Shown: positions 1 to 8,984 of the stretch, piece by piece
How positions within the stretch are numbered: the stretch's first letter is position 1
Layout: every line of letters starts with the position of its first letter
Assembly (NCBI GenBank): GCA_903772945.1
Contig: CAICTM010001868.1
Coordinates: 1 to 21,286, forward strand
Reading direction: 5' to 3'
Length of the DNA: 21,286 nt
Origin: Seminavis robusta
Taxonomy: Eukaryota > Bacillariophyta > Bacillariophyceae > Naviculales > Naviculaceae
Made by a program: the position numbers and the translations under genes
The notes under the pieces: generated by a model
What the model saw: the letters and a program-made list of their open reading frames with translations, nothing else
Database searches by the model: none
What the model was told of the DNA's origin: nothing

Positions 1-40
1 CTGCGAAAAGAATCTTTACACTAGCTTTTTGCGTAGTGCA
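1..40 (+). repeat. 3' end of an upstream (5') LTR
   Basis: The first 40 bases match, with a few substitutions and one-base indels, the last 40 bases of the LTRs that end at 3510 and 19662. The shared part includes the terminal hairpin CACTA...TAGTG and the final GTGCA. The rest of this LTR lies before the window. Its position and orientation make it the natural 5' LTR partner of the copy at 3178-3510. Confidence 0.75.
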
Positions 41-3000
41 ATACGAACAAATAGGCTTAAGGCATATATGCCAGAGTCGAAACCCGTTAAACAAGGAGGA
101 GCAAGAACTGCCTCATGACTTTTCAACCAAATGCTTCGACCCAGTAGAGGATACTTATCGCGGGTAGTATTGTTGCGAAGTAGGGACGACACTATGTAGT
201 AGATATATGTGAGTACCGACGTTAACTCCCTAATTACAAACTAGGTTATAGCTACACCCCTAGCTCCTATGCGCGGTCCATTGACCGACATCATAGCGGC
301 TATAAGAAGTGATAATTGTATGTGTCTGAATCACGTTTAGCAGAAACTAGCGTCTGGCTCAACACTACCAAAGCAGCGAATCGTCCATATTAGTTGGGCG
401 GCAACTGCTCGATGTCAAATCTCTCTTTACCTATACCAACTTATGCTTAACTCTCTGTGTAACCCGAATGAAAAGCTATGTATTTCTGCTACCACGATTC
501 AAGACTTAGACTTACACTGTCTGGTCACTACACAAGTCCTGGACTGTGTTCGCAGTACTCGCAAATCGGAGAAACAGTAACAACTAGCGCACCTCAAGCC
601 GGATATAAGGCCTGTATATCCTTATCATTCCCAAAGATACAGCGAGCAGGACAGTTGAACACAAGTTCCAAGTCACCGCCTCACTTAATCGTGAACCCCA
701 GAATGGATTCAAGTGCGCTACCACCGTTTACGTGCTTATACGACCCTGAAACAGTCCCGGTCTTCCCTGACACTTTCCTGTCCTTATTTCTCCTCTTATA
801 CCGCTGATTATACTTTCACATCTTGAGTCACCTCGCTTCTCACCTCACTCTCAATAAGCCAACACACTTTAGGCCACCAATTGACATGATGTTCTCACTC
901 TCGCACTCACCTTCATGGAAGGCACAGTCACCCTAGTATTACTCTCTTAAAGGGTTTGCCTTTCTTTCTACCTTTCCTGGATCTCTCTAAAATCCCTCTA
1001 TACCTTCCTGTATTGTATTATTCCACTTTGTGGTTTATAGTTACTTGCCTCTTTCACTGCCACGAGCCTGTAAGATATTATTATCTTCAGTGAACACCCG
1101 AGTACAATTCAACTATGGGTTCTGTTGTACCCATCCAGGTACAAAGTGAAGAGGATGGTACCGCTATCAGCTATGCACAATTGACCTTAAAATGTTCACT
1201 TCTGTTACCTCAGGCTGATCTACGATGTATTCGATTTTCGAATCACTACATCCATATTAGTTATACCATATCACTTATCGACGTGTCCCTCGATGATAAT
1301 TCCTTGGTGCTGTTCTGTCAACTGGCTTGCAGAGATCGCTGTACAGAATCAGTAGTATGACATTCCTATCATTCCCGCAAGACTCATAAGCAAGTCGGAC
1401 GATTATAGAGACCATCACACAACATCTACAAGGTCATGAGCTTCCTCCGAATCAGGACAGAATCTGACGTAAGTACTAATCAATCATTTGACGGACTTGT
1501 ACCACTTCCACCCGTAGAAACTACTTCGTATACTGTCCCCTCAACTCCTTTTCTTCAACTATTTATCGCTATCAGCTATACAGATGCGATTCCAGCTATC
1601 GCTTTCTTGATTCCTCCTACCTCAATCACAGTAATGTAACCCACATTACTTCGTTCGGAAATTTTCATTCTGTGATAAATTGCTGGATGATCGATCTCAA
1701 AGGTTGGTCAGCCGCCACATTATCACGATCTGTACGCTTACCACGTGGAGATCAGACCATCAAGTAATCCCTGATTACTAGACTGATGAGGTTTCCTACC
1801 CAGTATCGACATCGATGCCGATCAGTACCAATGGACCATGAGAACGGGTGTTCAGTCTCTACCTGCACGCTTACAGAGGTTCAGTAGCCAAGAAGACTCT
1901 CATTCATCACGGGATGAACATGGACTTCGTCGCAAGTTCACGCGCGACAATCGTGACAAGCTTCAACACATCCGTTTCAAAGACCGATATTACCGGATAA
2001 TGCATCCACGAAGGAATCGATAGCCTCAAACCCGACACATTTATCTGCTCTAATTTCACATTGTTCCTGAATGTTAAACCTTCTGTACCACGTCCACCTC
2101 ACAAATTGGTAAAAGAAAACTCAAACACGATAATATAATCTCTTTACTTGAGCGATAAGTAAAGCACATAACAATACAACCCGGATAACGGTTTTGATGA
2201 ACAGCGCACGCTGCGTCCATCATCAACACCTGCAGATAAAGAGTTATCAACTCTGAATCGACTCACTACGGATCGATTACTTCAATCTTCTCTCAGATAT
2301 CGAACTGAGAGCTAATCCAGAGTCTGTACTATTCACGGTTCAGTCTTGTACTCCATATACACGCATGCACAATCTGTGTGGCCTATGCTAACTAGGCATA
2401 TGGATACCGAGTCATACTGAACGACATACGAGAGCGAGGATTTGTACGGCTCCGACATACTACCTGTTTTGTCGTAATGGTGAGAGCCAATAATGGTCAG
2501 CGGCACAGTCTACAGGTAGACTATAGGAACTATGAAGTTGCACTCTTGAATGGAGGCTACGGAGCTTTCAGAAATCGACAACAAAGTTGATTAAGAGTAG
2601 TGTCTAAGTCGACAGAACATAATATAGTAGCCGGATTGGTAGCACACTCCAATGATACACCACTAATAACGTAGGTTGATGCATGATGGTTGTAAACAGA
2701 GCGAGGGAGAGTCTTGCGACACCATCTGAACCGTCTCCTTAACCGTCATTACAACTATATCAATTCGGCAGTTATTAGCAATTAGGCTTTCCTGGAAGTC
2801 AGTCTCAACCGCATGGTTAATATCTGGGTCTCATCATTGTTTCTCCTTGTCCGACTGGACTAAATCCCTGCTACAGACAGCGTAATCAGGGCACGCTTCA
2901 GCGTGGAGCGCGCCGTCCATTGGGCGTGCCTCGAGCGATTATCCAAGCACATACCCATTGCAAACCAGAACTCCCCTTATAGGCCTTAATCGCGCCAGTC

Positions 3001-3177
3001 CAACCAAGGGAGGGCAGCAGAGTCTCTGCTGGAGACCACTCCGATCTTGGCACAATCCTAAAAACTACGATCAGAGGTTAGCTCTAGCCGAGTCTATACA
3101 GATCCCATGTACATTTGGCGCACTATGGTCTTGATACGATTCCTCTACAGTTCGTATCTGTGAATCAGTAGCGCATT
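41..3177 (+). mobile_element. Internal region of a non-autonomous LTR retroelement (LARD-like), no genes seen
   Basis: About 3.1 kb lies between two same-orientation LTR ends and holds no credible gene. The longest open frames (478-807, 1115-1360, 1436-1639, 1838-2023) are short. None shows a gag zinc knuckle, protease, integrase or reverse transcriptase motif that I can recognise. The first bases after the LTR (about 43-62) may resemble the leader after the LTR at 19662, which would fit a shared primer-binding or packaging region; this is weak. A purine-rich stretch at about 3006-3022 could be a polypurine tract, in which case the 3' LTR would start earlier than stated. A small hairpin sits at 2195-2225. 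Large gene-less internal regions are what defines LARD elements. An alternative is an ordinary element decayed beyond recognition. Confidence 0.55.
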
Positions 3178-3510
3178 TGAGACAGGGTTTTCAATACCGC
3201 TCTAGTCATACTAGGTCGATGTGAAACATCGCGCTAGATTTAGCTGGCGTGGAGAGATTCCACGCTACTAGATAATGCTAGACGAATCTTCCACGCGTTC
3301 CGTTTTTGGATCGTGGAGTGAGTAGGATCGCTACCGCAACCTACTCTAATCACACTCTACAGTCTCCCGCGGGAGTTCAATCTACGATCCTTTGATTGTG
3401 GATCTCTCTCCGTTGATTAGTTTTCATAGCTTTCTAATCCTCTTATAACTTTCATTCTCTCAAACTCAAAACACTCGAAAGATCTTTACACTAGCTTTTA
3501 GCGTAGTGCA
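3178..3510 (+). repeat. 3' LTR of the gene-less element
   Basis: This stretch of about 333 bp aligns from end to end with 19334-19662. Both start near TGAGACAG / TGGAGACAG and end in GCGTAGTGCA, so the TG...CA ends typical of LTRs are present. Substitutions and many one- to three-base indels separate the copies, so they are old or from different subfamilies. The LTR contains several small hairpins: 3202-3214, 3217-3231, 3247-3265 and a terminal one near 3491-3510. The 5' boundary is uncertain; the match is firm only from about 3186. The 3' boundary is sharp because recombinase coding sequence starts right after it. Confidence 0.8.
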
Positions 3511-5014
3511 AAATCATTCTTGGGTCGATGGATACTGACTTTTGTGCTATGCTCGGATTGGCGAATTACATTGAGGCGTCCTTCAACTACGGGTATGGCG
3601 CCGCTGGTCGGGAAAATGCATTCCTCTTTACTCCCGAAAGCGATCCCAAGTTGGCTCCCAAGCACTGCAACGCAGCCTACCGCAACATTCTCAAGGCTGT
3701 CTTTTTGTCGGCTCCATTTCTGGCTGTGGCGGTCCTCATTGCCAGTGTTCTTGGGAGTCACAGCATTCGGAAGTTTGCTGCAACTCTGGCAAGAGGAATG
3801 GGTGCTACTGCTGACGAAGTTGACATTCGAGGTCGCTGGAAGGCTCGCTTGTCTTGACGGGTTGTTGATGCCTACATTTCGCCTGAACAGCCCTGGATCG
3901 ACGCCCGTGTTGCCGAAAAGCTTTGCATGGGGGCTCCTATTGCCTATAAGCTACACCCGGATGCCAAGAGAGTGACTCCCGGCTGGTTGATTGAGCATGT
4001 GGTGCCAAGGACACATGCCTTTTACGACGGTGTCAACGACATTTCCCTTCACTTGGCTCTGCCTCTTTTGTGGGCTGCTCTTGACGAATCTTGGGAGGAG
4101 AGGATGGAGCCTCCCGTTCGTGTTAGGATCCAAGATGCGTACGAGCGCATCAAGGCCGATCTTCCTGTCGGCGTCAACCCTGTGGTGAAAGTGCCTCTCT
4201 CTATTTGGACGCACAACACCAAGCTCCACATCAACGAAATCGAGCCGATGGATACGGGAGGTGGCGGTGGCACGGCTAGTGACACTACAGGAACGACCGG
4301 CCAGGCAAGCACTCGTCAAGTTGCCAATCAGTCGCGGCAGGTGACGGCTATGCAAACGCAACAGCAGGTACGAACGAACGAGGAGATTCTGACAAGGATT
4401 ATTGCGCAGCACAACCAGCTCCAGCAGCTCATTGCGCAGGAAGGTAGGACCCGCGACAATACGGCTGCTGCGTTGAGAGGCTGGTTGGAGACTTGGCTTG
4501 GCGCGGAGCTGAGGAAACTCAATGGCAACATTTGCAGGTAAGTGTGGACTTGTGGCTGTTGGCTATTGCAACCATGGCTATTACTGCTGCTAACTCTGTA
4601 TTTTTGTTTGCTTTTAGGATTGCTGTTCAGCCTCCAAGGATGGCAACACCTGATCAGGTAGATGGTAATCTTTTTAGAAATGGGTTGACTGTGGAAATGA
4701 CTCGCCGGAATGGCCAGACTAGTCTCAGGTACAGACGAGCTGTGGCAACCCCTGCTGATAGTAGGCCTGCCAAGCTAGCCAAGTACAGAACTATTGGCTC
4801 TGCTTGGGAAGAGTGGATGCATGGTATTGGTGGCAACAAGCCAGCCAAGAACCTCACTGCTGAAGATATCAGGGCTTGCAAGTCAACCTACTCCAGGAGG
4901 AAGCCACTCTGGACTCTCATGGCTACACTTGTCAATTCTGGCACTGCTGCCATCAAGCAGGACACCATTATGGGCAGTCTGCATGAGGATCTTTGTATTG
5001 TTCGTGCCCAGTAA
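3511..5014 (+). pseudogene. Crypton-like tyrosine recombinase, 5'-truncated, with an internal stop
   Basis: Numbering residues from the ATG at 3528, one frame runs to 4537 and continues through an 80-bp intron into 4618-5014, for 468 positions including one nonsense codon. Catalytic-type residues of tyrosine recombinases are visible: H78-S-I-R81 (HxxR, 3759-3770), W104 in GRW, and Y116 (codon 3873-3875) as candidate nucleophile. A TGA at 3855-3857 falls between W and Y; CGA is the likely ancestor. Further on come a Gly-rich linker (about 4248-4310), a Gln-rich probable coiled coil (about 4330-4500) and a C-terminal segment (about 4784-4950, with WEEWMHGI and SRRKPLW) resembling the GCR1_C DNA-binding domain known from Crypton recombinases. 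The first catalytic Arg and the core-binding domain are absent; the frame is already open at 3510, where the LTR ends. The LTR element therefore probably inserted into this gene. The Crypton assignment is inferred; other eukaryotic tyrosine recombinase elements are possible. Confidence 0.7.
4538..4617 (+). other. Spliceosomal intron in the recombinase gene
   Basis: The donor is AG|GTAAGT and the acceptor TTTGCTTTTAG|G. A branch-point-like CTAAC sits inside TGCTAACTC about 28 bases before the acceptor. Without splicing the frame stops in the donor (TAA at 4539-4541). With splicing, codon 337 (AG+G) is restored and 131 more codons follow in frame, including the GCR1_C-like segment, up to TAA at 5012-5014. 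Confidence 0.8.
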
Positions 5015-6091
5015 AGTTGACCTTAGTTTGATAAGCATGCTAGCCATGCCTAATAGTGAGTCTGTTACATGAGTACTTGTTGTGTTTTCGTTTTCGTGGA
5101 CTTGTGGCTTTTTCGTACGGAGCGAGCGATTTCCAGGCACTACTACTAGTAGCTACGTACTACTAGTACCCTGGTTTCTGAGGACTTGTGCTTTTCGAAC
5201 GAACGAACGAACGGAGAGGTGGAGGTGCGTTCGTATATCTTAACAGTGAGTAGTAGAGGTGCGAGCCTCATTTTTCTTATGATCAAGGACGTGACGTTTC
5301 GTTCGATCCTCACTGGTATGAATGAACGAACGATCAACCAGCATACACCAGGTGTCGCCTGGTGTTGGTATACCTCGATCGATAGGAAGGATACCTCCTG
5401 TAGGATGGCTACCACAGGTACAGGCTCTCAGTATTTCTCTCAGTTCTGGGATATACTTTTATGGTATGCATACCAGGTAGTCTACTGGGTAGAATGTACC
5501 GCACTACACTTGCCCACATGAGCACCTGGAAGGCACCCGGTGACGTCATAAAGTCGTGTTTTCTTGAAAGTCGCGAAAATTGCCAAAAGTCCTTCTCTTT
5601 CGCGACTTTAATAGTCGCGAACGACTTTACCACGACTTTACCACGACTATTATCGCGACTTTCGCGACTTCCGCGACTTTGCCGCGACCTTACTAACAAA
5701 ATCGCTAAATTTCACCACAACTTTACCGCGACTTTTACCGCGACTTTTAAATTCGCGCACGACTTTACCGCGACTTTATCGCGACTTTAATAGCGACTTT
5801 AATATGTTTTAGCGACTTTACAACGACTTTTGCTATGTAAATGCGACTAACTATCGCCAACCGGTTGCCTTCCTGGTGATGGACGTGTGACCCACACCCT
5901 TCTTGGTACAGTACTGGTACCAAGTTCGATTGGATTACGGGTTGCCTAATTGATGTAACTGTCAAGAGTCCCAGTGAATTTACTTAGGAAAACTTAGTAT
6001 CAACTTGGACTTGTAACTTGTATCATACATCGTGCGCTGACGGGAAACAAAACGATCGCGCCTATGATACGGTAGCTAGAGTCCATTTAGG
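5015..6091. other. Non-coding spacer with palindromes and simple repeats
   Basis: No credible gene is seen. The stretch holds a (GAAC)n tract near 5197-5215 and several perfect palindromes: 5144-5168 (9-bp arms), 5344-5364 (ACACCAGG/CCTGGTGT) and TGGTATGCATACCA near 5462. A CRE-like TGACGTCA lies at 5541-5548, followed by the CGACTTT array described separately. From 5850 to 6076 nothing stands out. The right end of the recombinase element, if preserved, should lie here, but Cryptons lack inverted ends and I cannot place it. Confidence 0.6.
5567..5845 (+). repeat. Degenerate CGACTTT(A)CCG array with an inverted first unit
   Basis: About 13 copies of CGACTTT, plus variants such as CGACCTT, CAACTTT and CGACTTC, occur at irregular 10-25 base spacing. 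Many read GCGACTTTA or ACGACTTTACC. At the left edge the unit appears inverted: AAAGTCGCGAAA (5567-5578) pairs perfectly with TTTCGCGACTTT (5598-5609), a 12-bp stem with a 19-base loop. The open frames crossing the array on both strands are by-products of the repeat. Confidence 0.8.
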
Positions 6092-7041
6092 TTGTCAATT
6101 GTTTGCCTTCTCTGCTGGCTTGCTGCAGTAGCTTCGGTGGTCGCAAGCCAGAGCCATTCATTATTTTTCTTCCAGACTCAGAAGGCATCCCAACAACAAC
6201 AAGAGGCATCGGAGGAAGATGATGATGTGATTGACCACGCCTTGTACGCTCCTTTAACTGGTGGAAATGAGCTCTATAACCGATGGAAGGCGAATCAGAG
6301 TCAACTACCACCTGATTTTGGCAAGTTATTCGAGCCAGATTTGGATGAGCAACACCGTGGTGATCTCTTTGAGGCGGAAGATGAAGAAGCCCAAGAAAAG
6401 TATGCTTGGGCCGTTCCAGATGAGAGAGCCTTGCGAATCTGTGCCCACTTTGCGCCTCTTGTGGAAATGGGTGCGGGAGCTGGATACTGGGCACGTTTGT
6501 TGCGAGAACGAGGTGTGGCCATTACAGCCTATGACAAGGACGTCGATGTGAATTGCAAGGCAGCGGGTGTCAGCGCCAGACCCTTTACCAAAGTGGAAAA
6601 AGGAGGGCCCGAAACACTGGCTCTGTTTCCCAATGCCACTCTCCTGTTGATTTATCCCATGATTATGAGCAAGGTGACGAAGAGTTGACCTTGTCCATGG
6701 CAGCATTGCAGCATTTCCAAGGAGATACTATTGTTCATGTGGGCGAGTGGCTTGGCCGTACATTGATTTTATCAATGGAGGGACAAGAGACTCCTGATTC
6801 AGTATACCCATGGGGACGAAGCACGAGTCCTGATTTTCAAATAGTTATGGAGGCTTCCTTCCATCGAGTGTTGCAATTTGGCTTGCCTAATTGGGGCTCT
6901 GTTCGGAACTGCCTGACAGTCTGGAAACAGCATAGTTCCGTGGTCCTAGAAGGGGATCGATACGCATACATACCAGAAGAGGAACAAATGGAGATCACAT
7001 TGGCTTCGCCTTCTACAAAACACCTCTTGGCAGAACCTTGA
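6092..7041 (+). pseudogene. SAM-dependent methyltransferase-like gene, frameshifted and without an ATG
   Basis: The product looks like a class I methyltransferase-like protein. Motif I, VEMGAGAGYWARLL, is at 6461-6502 and is followed by an acidic motif in AYDKD, as expected for SAM binding. Two frames are needed. The first ends at a TGA at 6686-6688. The second carries DYEQGDEELTLSMAAL onward, with GDTIVHVGEW, FGLPNWGSV and LTVWKQ, to TGA at 7039-7041. They join at CCC (6656-6658), which fits loss of one C from a run of four. Upstream, 6092-6170 encodes a signal-peptide-like stretch (CLLCWLAAVASVVAS), but its only start would be TTG and a TAG lies in frame at 6077. Either the ATG is lost or an upstream exon joins at the acceptor-like TTTTTCTTCCAG ending at 6175. 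An assembly error in the C run would make this a working gene. The substrate is unknown. Confidence 0.6.
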
Positions 7042-7183
7042 CATGACAATTATTGTGCGACTGGAATGAATGAATGAGCACTTGATAGATCTTGTCCAAA
7101 CAATGCACAAGCCAATTACCAGATGACTAAAAAACTAGTCTCTCTTGGATTCTGAACGAATGTTGTCGTACTGGTTTCAACAA

Positions 7184-7636
7184 TCATCTCTTCACTGTCA
7201 ACAAGCGCCCCTTTTCTTCAAGCTCCCAACTTGCAATGTGGGGAAAGAGCTCCTTGATGACAATTTCCAATAGTCGAATTCGAATCAAATTGAGGTCATG
7301 ATAATGCCGTCCATCCCCAATGGCGGTGTAGCCACAGGATTGTAAATCATTTTCATTGAATGTAGCAATCGTGGCATTGTTGCCTTCATTCTCCTTCTTG
7401 GTAAGAAGATCAAATGTCCGTTGGTTCAAGTGTTGTGCTCCATGTTCGTCAAATGCTGCATCATGGTAGTACCAGACGGAGTTGAGGAGCTGTAATGTTG
7501 TATTTGGAATCACTGCACACTTTGACTTGAAAGCTTTGGAGGCACTGTTGGATGATCTTGTCGGTGCCAGCGCATCCATTTCCTGCCAGGCCTTCCCACA
7601 ATCTGTGGTGGCTTGTCCACTGGCTCCCTTGTACAG
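7184..7636 (-). pseudogene. Unknown conserved-looking protein, probably 5'-truncated
   Basis: On the minus strand the frame is open from 7636 (after a TGA at 7637-7639) to the stop at 7184. It contains an ATG at 7577-7579 that would give 131 residues. The reading upstream of that ATG (GQATTDCGKAWQE) also looks like protein, which suggests the true start lay further upstream. Features are a mixed-charge composition, a segment NTTLQLLNSVWYYHDAAFDE, and a C-terminal amphipathic part with IRIRLLEIVIKELFPHIASW. I do not recognise the family. Coding-like sequence stops where AT-rich repeats start (about 7640), so an insertion or rearrangement may have cut the 5' part. It is tail-to-tail with the methyltransferase-like gene, 142 bases apart. 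Confidence 0.45.
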
Positions 7637-7642
7637 TCAGTT

Positions 7643-7709
7643 CTTGACTATATTTATATGGGGGTAATACGGATTCCTATAAATATACTAGAGAATATAA
7701 ATATAGGCT
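7643..7709 (+). repeat. AT-rich repeat, copy 1
   Basis: It contains ATTCCTATAAATATACTAG followed by AGAATATAAATATA, nearly identical to a copy at about 8034-8066 in the same orientation. TATATTTATA at the left and TATAAATATA at the right also form an inverted pair inside this copy. It marks the left border of the 7.7-8.1 kb segment. Confidence 0.6.
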
Positions 7710-7955
7710 CTATTTACTAGTAAAGTACGCGTGGAGAGTGCCGTCACGTTTTTGTTTGGCAGCCTTTGCTCCCCTAGCCATATTCAATGCCCTTGCAAAC
7801 CTGTCAAGATGAACGGTGGCAGCCGGGTTCACACCCAAACTGGAGGCACTGAGTGAGAGCTTGTTGAGTGCCTCTTCGGCTTCTGCAATGGAGGCAAACA
7901 GATCGTCCGGTTGGGGATCTTCATCCGTCGGTTCTGGCTCGTCGTCATTTTGCTG
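7710..7955 (-). pseudogene. Fragment of a coding sequence, possibly a transposase C-terminus
   Basis: The minus strand reads 81 codons from 7955 to a TAG at 7710-7712, with no Met at the start; a TAG stops the frame upstream at 7956-7958. The peptide begins with an acidic stretch (DDEPEPTDEDPQPDD). It continues with an Ala/Leu-rich helix, then ARALNMARGAKAAKQKR and ends in GTLHAYFTSK. A basic helix followed by a short aromatic tail such as TLHAYF resembles the C-termini of pogo/Tigger-type DDE transposases, but no catalytic domain is present and the call is weak. It is enclosed by two copies of the AT-rich repeat, which would fit a small transposon remnant. Confidence 0.3.
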
Positions 7956-7987
7956 CTACGAGATTTGCGAAGGGTACGTACACATGC

Positions 7988-7999
7988 ACTGACGTCAGT
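7988..7999. promoter_or_regulatory. CRE-like palindrome ACTGACGTCAGT
   Basis: This is a perfect 12-base palindrome centred on TGACGTCA, the consensus bZIP (CREB/ATF) site. A second TGACGTCA is at 5541-5548. TGACGT-type elements are reported to act in CO2/cAMP-responsive promoters of diatoms. Neither copy here sits clearly upstream of an intact gene, so function is open. Confidence 0.3.
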
Positions 8000-8030
8000 C
8001 ACGGTCACTCGTGACTCAGGGGGGAACATC

Positions 8031-8087
8031 GAAATTCCATAAATATACTGGAGAATATAAATATACGTTTATAAATATAATCGCGAA
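8031..8087 (+). repeat. AT-rich repeat, copy 2
   Basis: ATTCCATAAATATACTGGAG and AATATAAATATA repeat the core of the copy at about 7672-7705 with one substitution and one indel, in direct orientation about 360 bases apart. A further TTTATAAATATAAT follows. Confidence 0.6.
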
Positions 8088-8984
8088 CACACTGTAGTTT
8101 TGATCACAGATGAAATTTGTTCCTCTGCCTTCCCATTGGATATAAGTGCCTCTGAATGCTCCCATGTTATTTGCATGCCGAATTCCGAACTATTGTTCAT
8201 TTTGCCCTCCGTTGCTACAGTGACAAAGCAGCTTTGCTTCATGGCGGGGAAGAACCAACTGCATGGTGGTTGTCAGGTGCGGTCACGTTGATGGACCACA
8301 TGTGGTGCACCGTAAAACAATTTTGGTTGAACTCGAATATAGCATGCGGTTGCGGCAACGTAACGAGTAACCCTTGCTTACGATTGACTTTACAGTGCCG
8401 GAACCTGAACGTGCAAAGGTACTATCGGTAGTACGGCAGTTGGCAGCGAAAGAGGTGCGGGTCAATTGATGAGGCAACGTTCCCGCAAGGATTGTCCAAA
8501 GGATGGCGAGCGTGAAAGAAGGCCACCAGAAAGGAAACTAAAGTGGCCTGATGATGGAATGCATCGTGCAATGGCGCATCGTTGTAATAAATACCAGCCA
8601 CAGCGGCAGCCGAGAGGGGAATACGTCAATCCTAACAGAATCTTCTGGTGGCAGAAATCGTTATTTCTTGCTAGAAGCATCAAAATGTCGTGTCTCGACC
8701 ACAGCTTCAGGTCTCGTGCGGGAAACATGGCCAACTGTGAGGACGATGGCTTTGTAGCAAGAGCAAAGTTGATTCCAAGCAGAGTATCACAGCTGGACAA
8801 GACAACGTGAGCCCACAGTTCAAGGAAGGTACACGATGGCGCCACCTGGCAGACAAAAACATGGCTCGAACCACCGGAGCACCAGCTACATAATAGTTAA
8901 GGAAGCAATGAAGCTTGTTTTGCTCAAATTGTTGCCACCTCCACCAACGCATCCCAACTGTTGATTGTTGCGTCCATAGTCCGC
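8088..8984. other. Intergenic stretch, possible gene debris
   Basis: Open frames on both strands (for example 8466-8810 plus and 8462-8845 minus) overlap and none shows a recognisable domain. A plus-strand frame at about 8376-8468 reads like protein (FTVPEPERAKVLSVVRQLAA) but has a stop just upstream at about 8367. It could be the decayed remnant of a gene. The right end is the 3' flank of the hydroxylase gene; I see no clear poly(A) signal. Confidence 0.4.

Noticed and set aside
478..807. 109-codon plus-strand open frame inside the LTR element
   Set aside because: No motif; the composition is pyrimidine-rich low complexity and the frame has no relation to gag or pol.
1838..2023. Arg-rich 61-codon frame as a possible nucleocapsid
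   Set aside because: No Cys/His knuckle and far too short; the basic composition alone is not evidence.
5461..5790. Open frames on both strands crossing 5409-5790
   Set aside because: Both are products of the CGACTTT repeat array, which avoids stops in several frames.
5567..5845. CRISPR-like array
   Set aside because: Units are short, irregularly spaced and without uniform spacers; the context is eukaryotic.
8466..8845. Overlapping plus and minus open frames of about 115-127 codons
   Set aside because: Neither shows a recognisable motif; openness on both strands suggests composition rather than coding.
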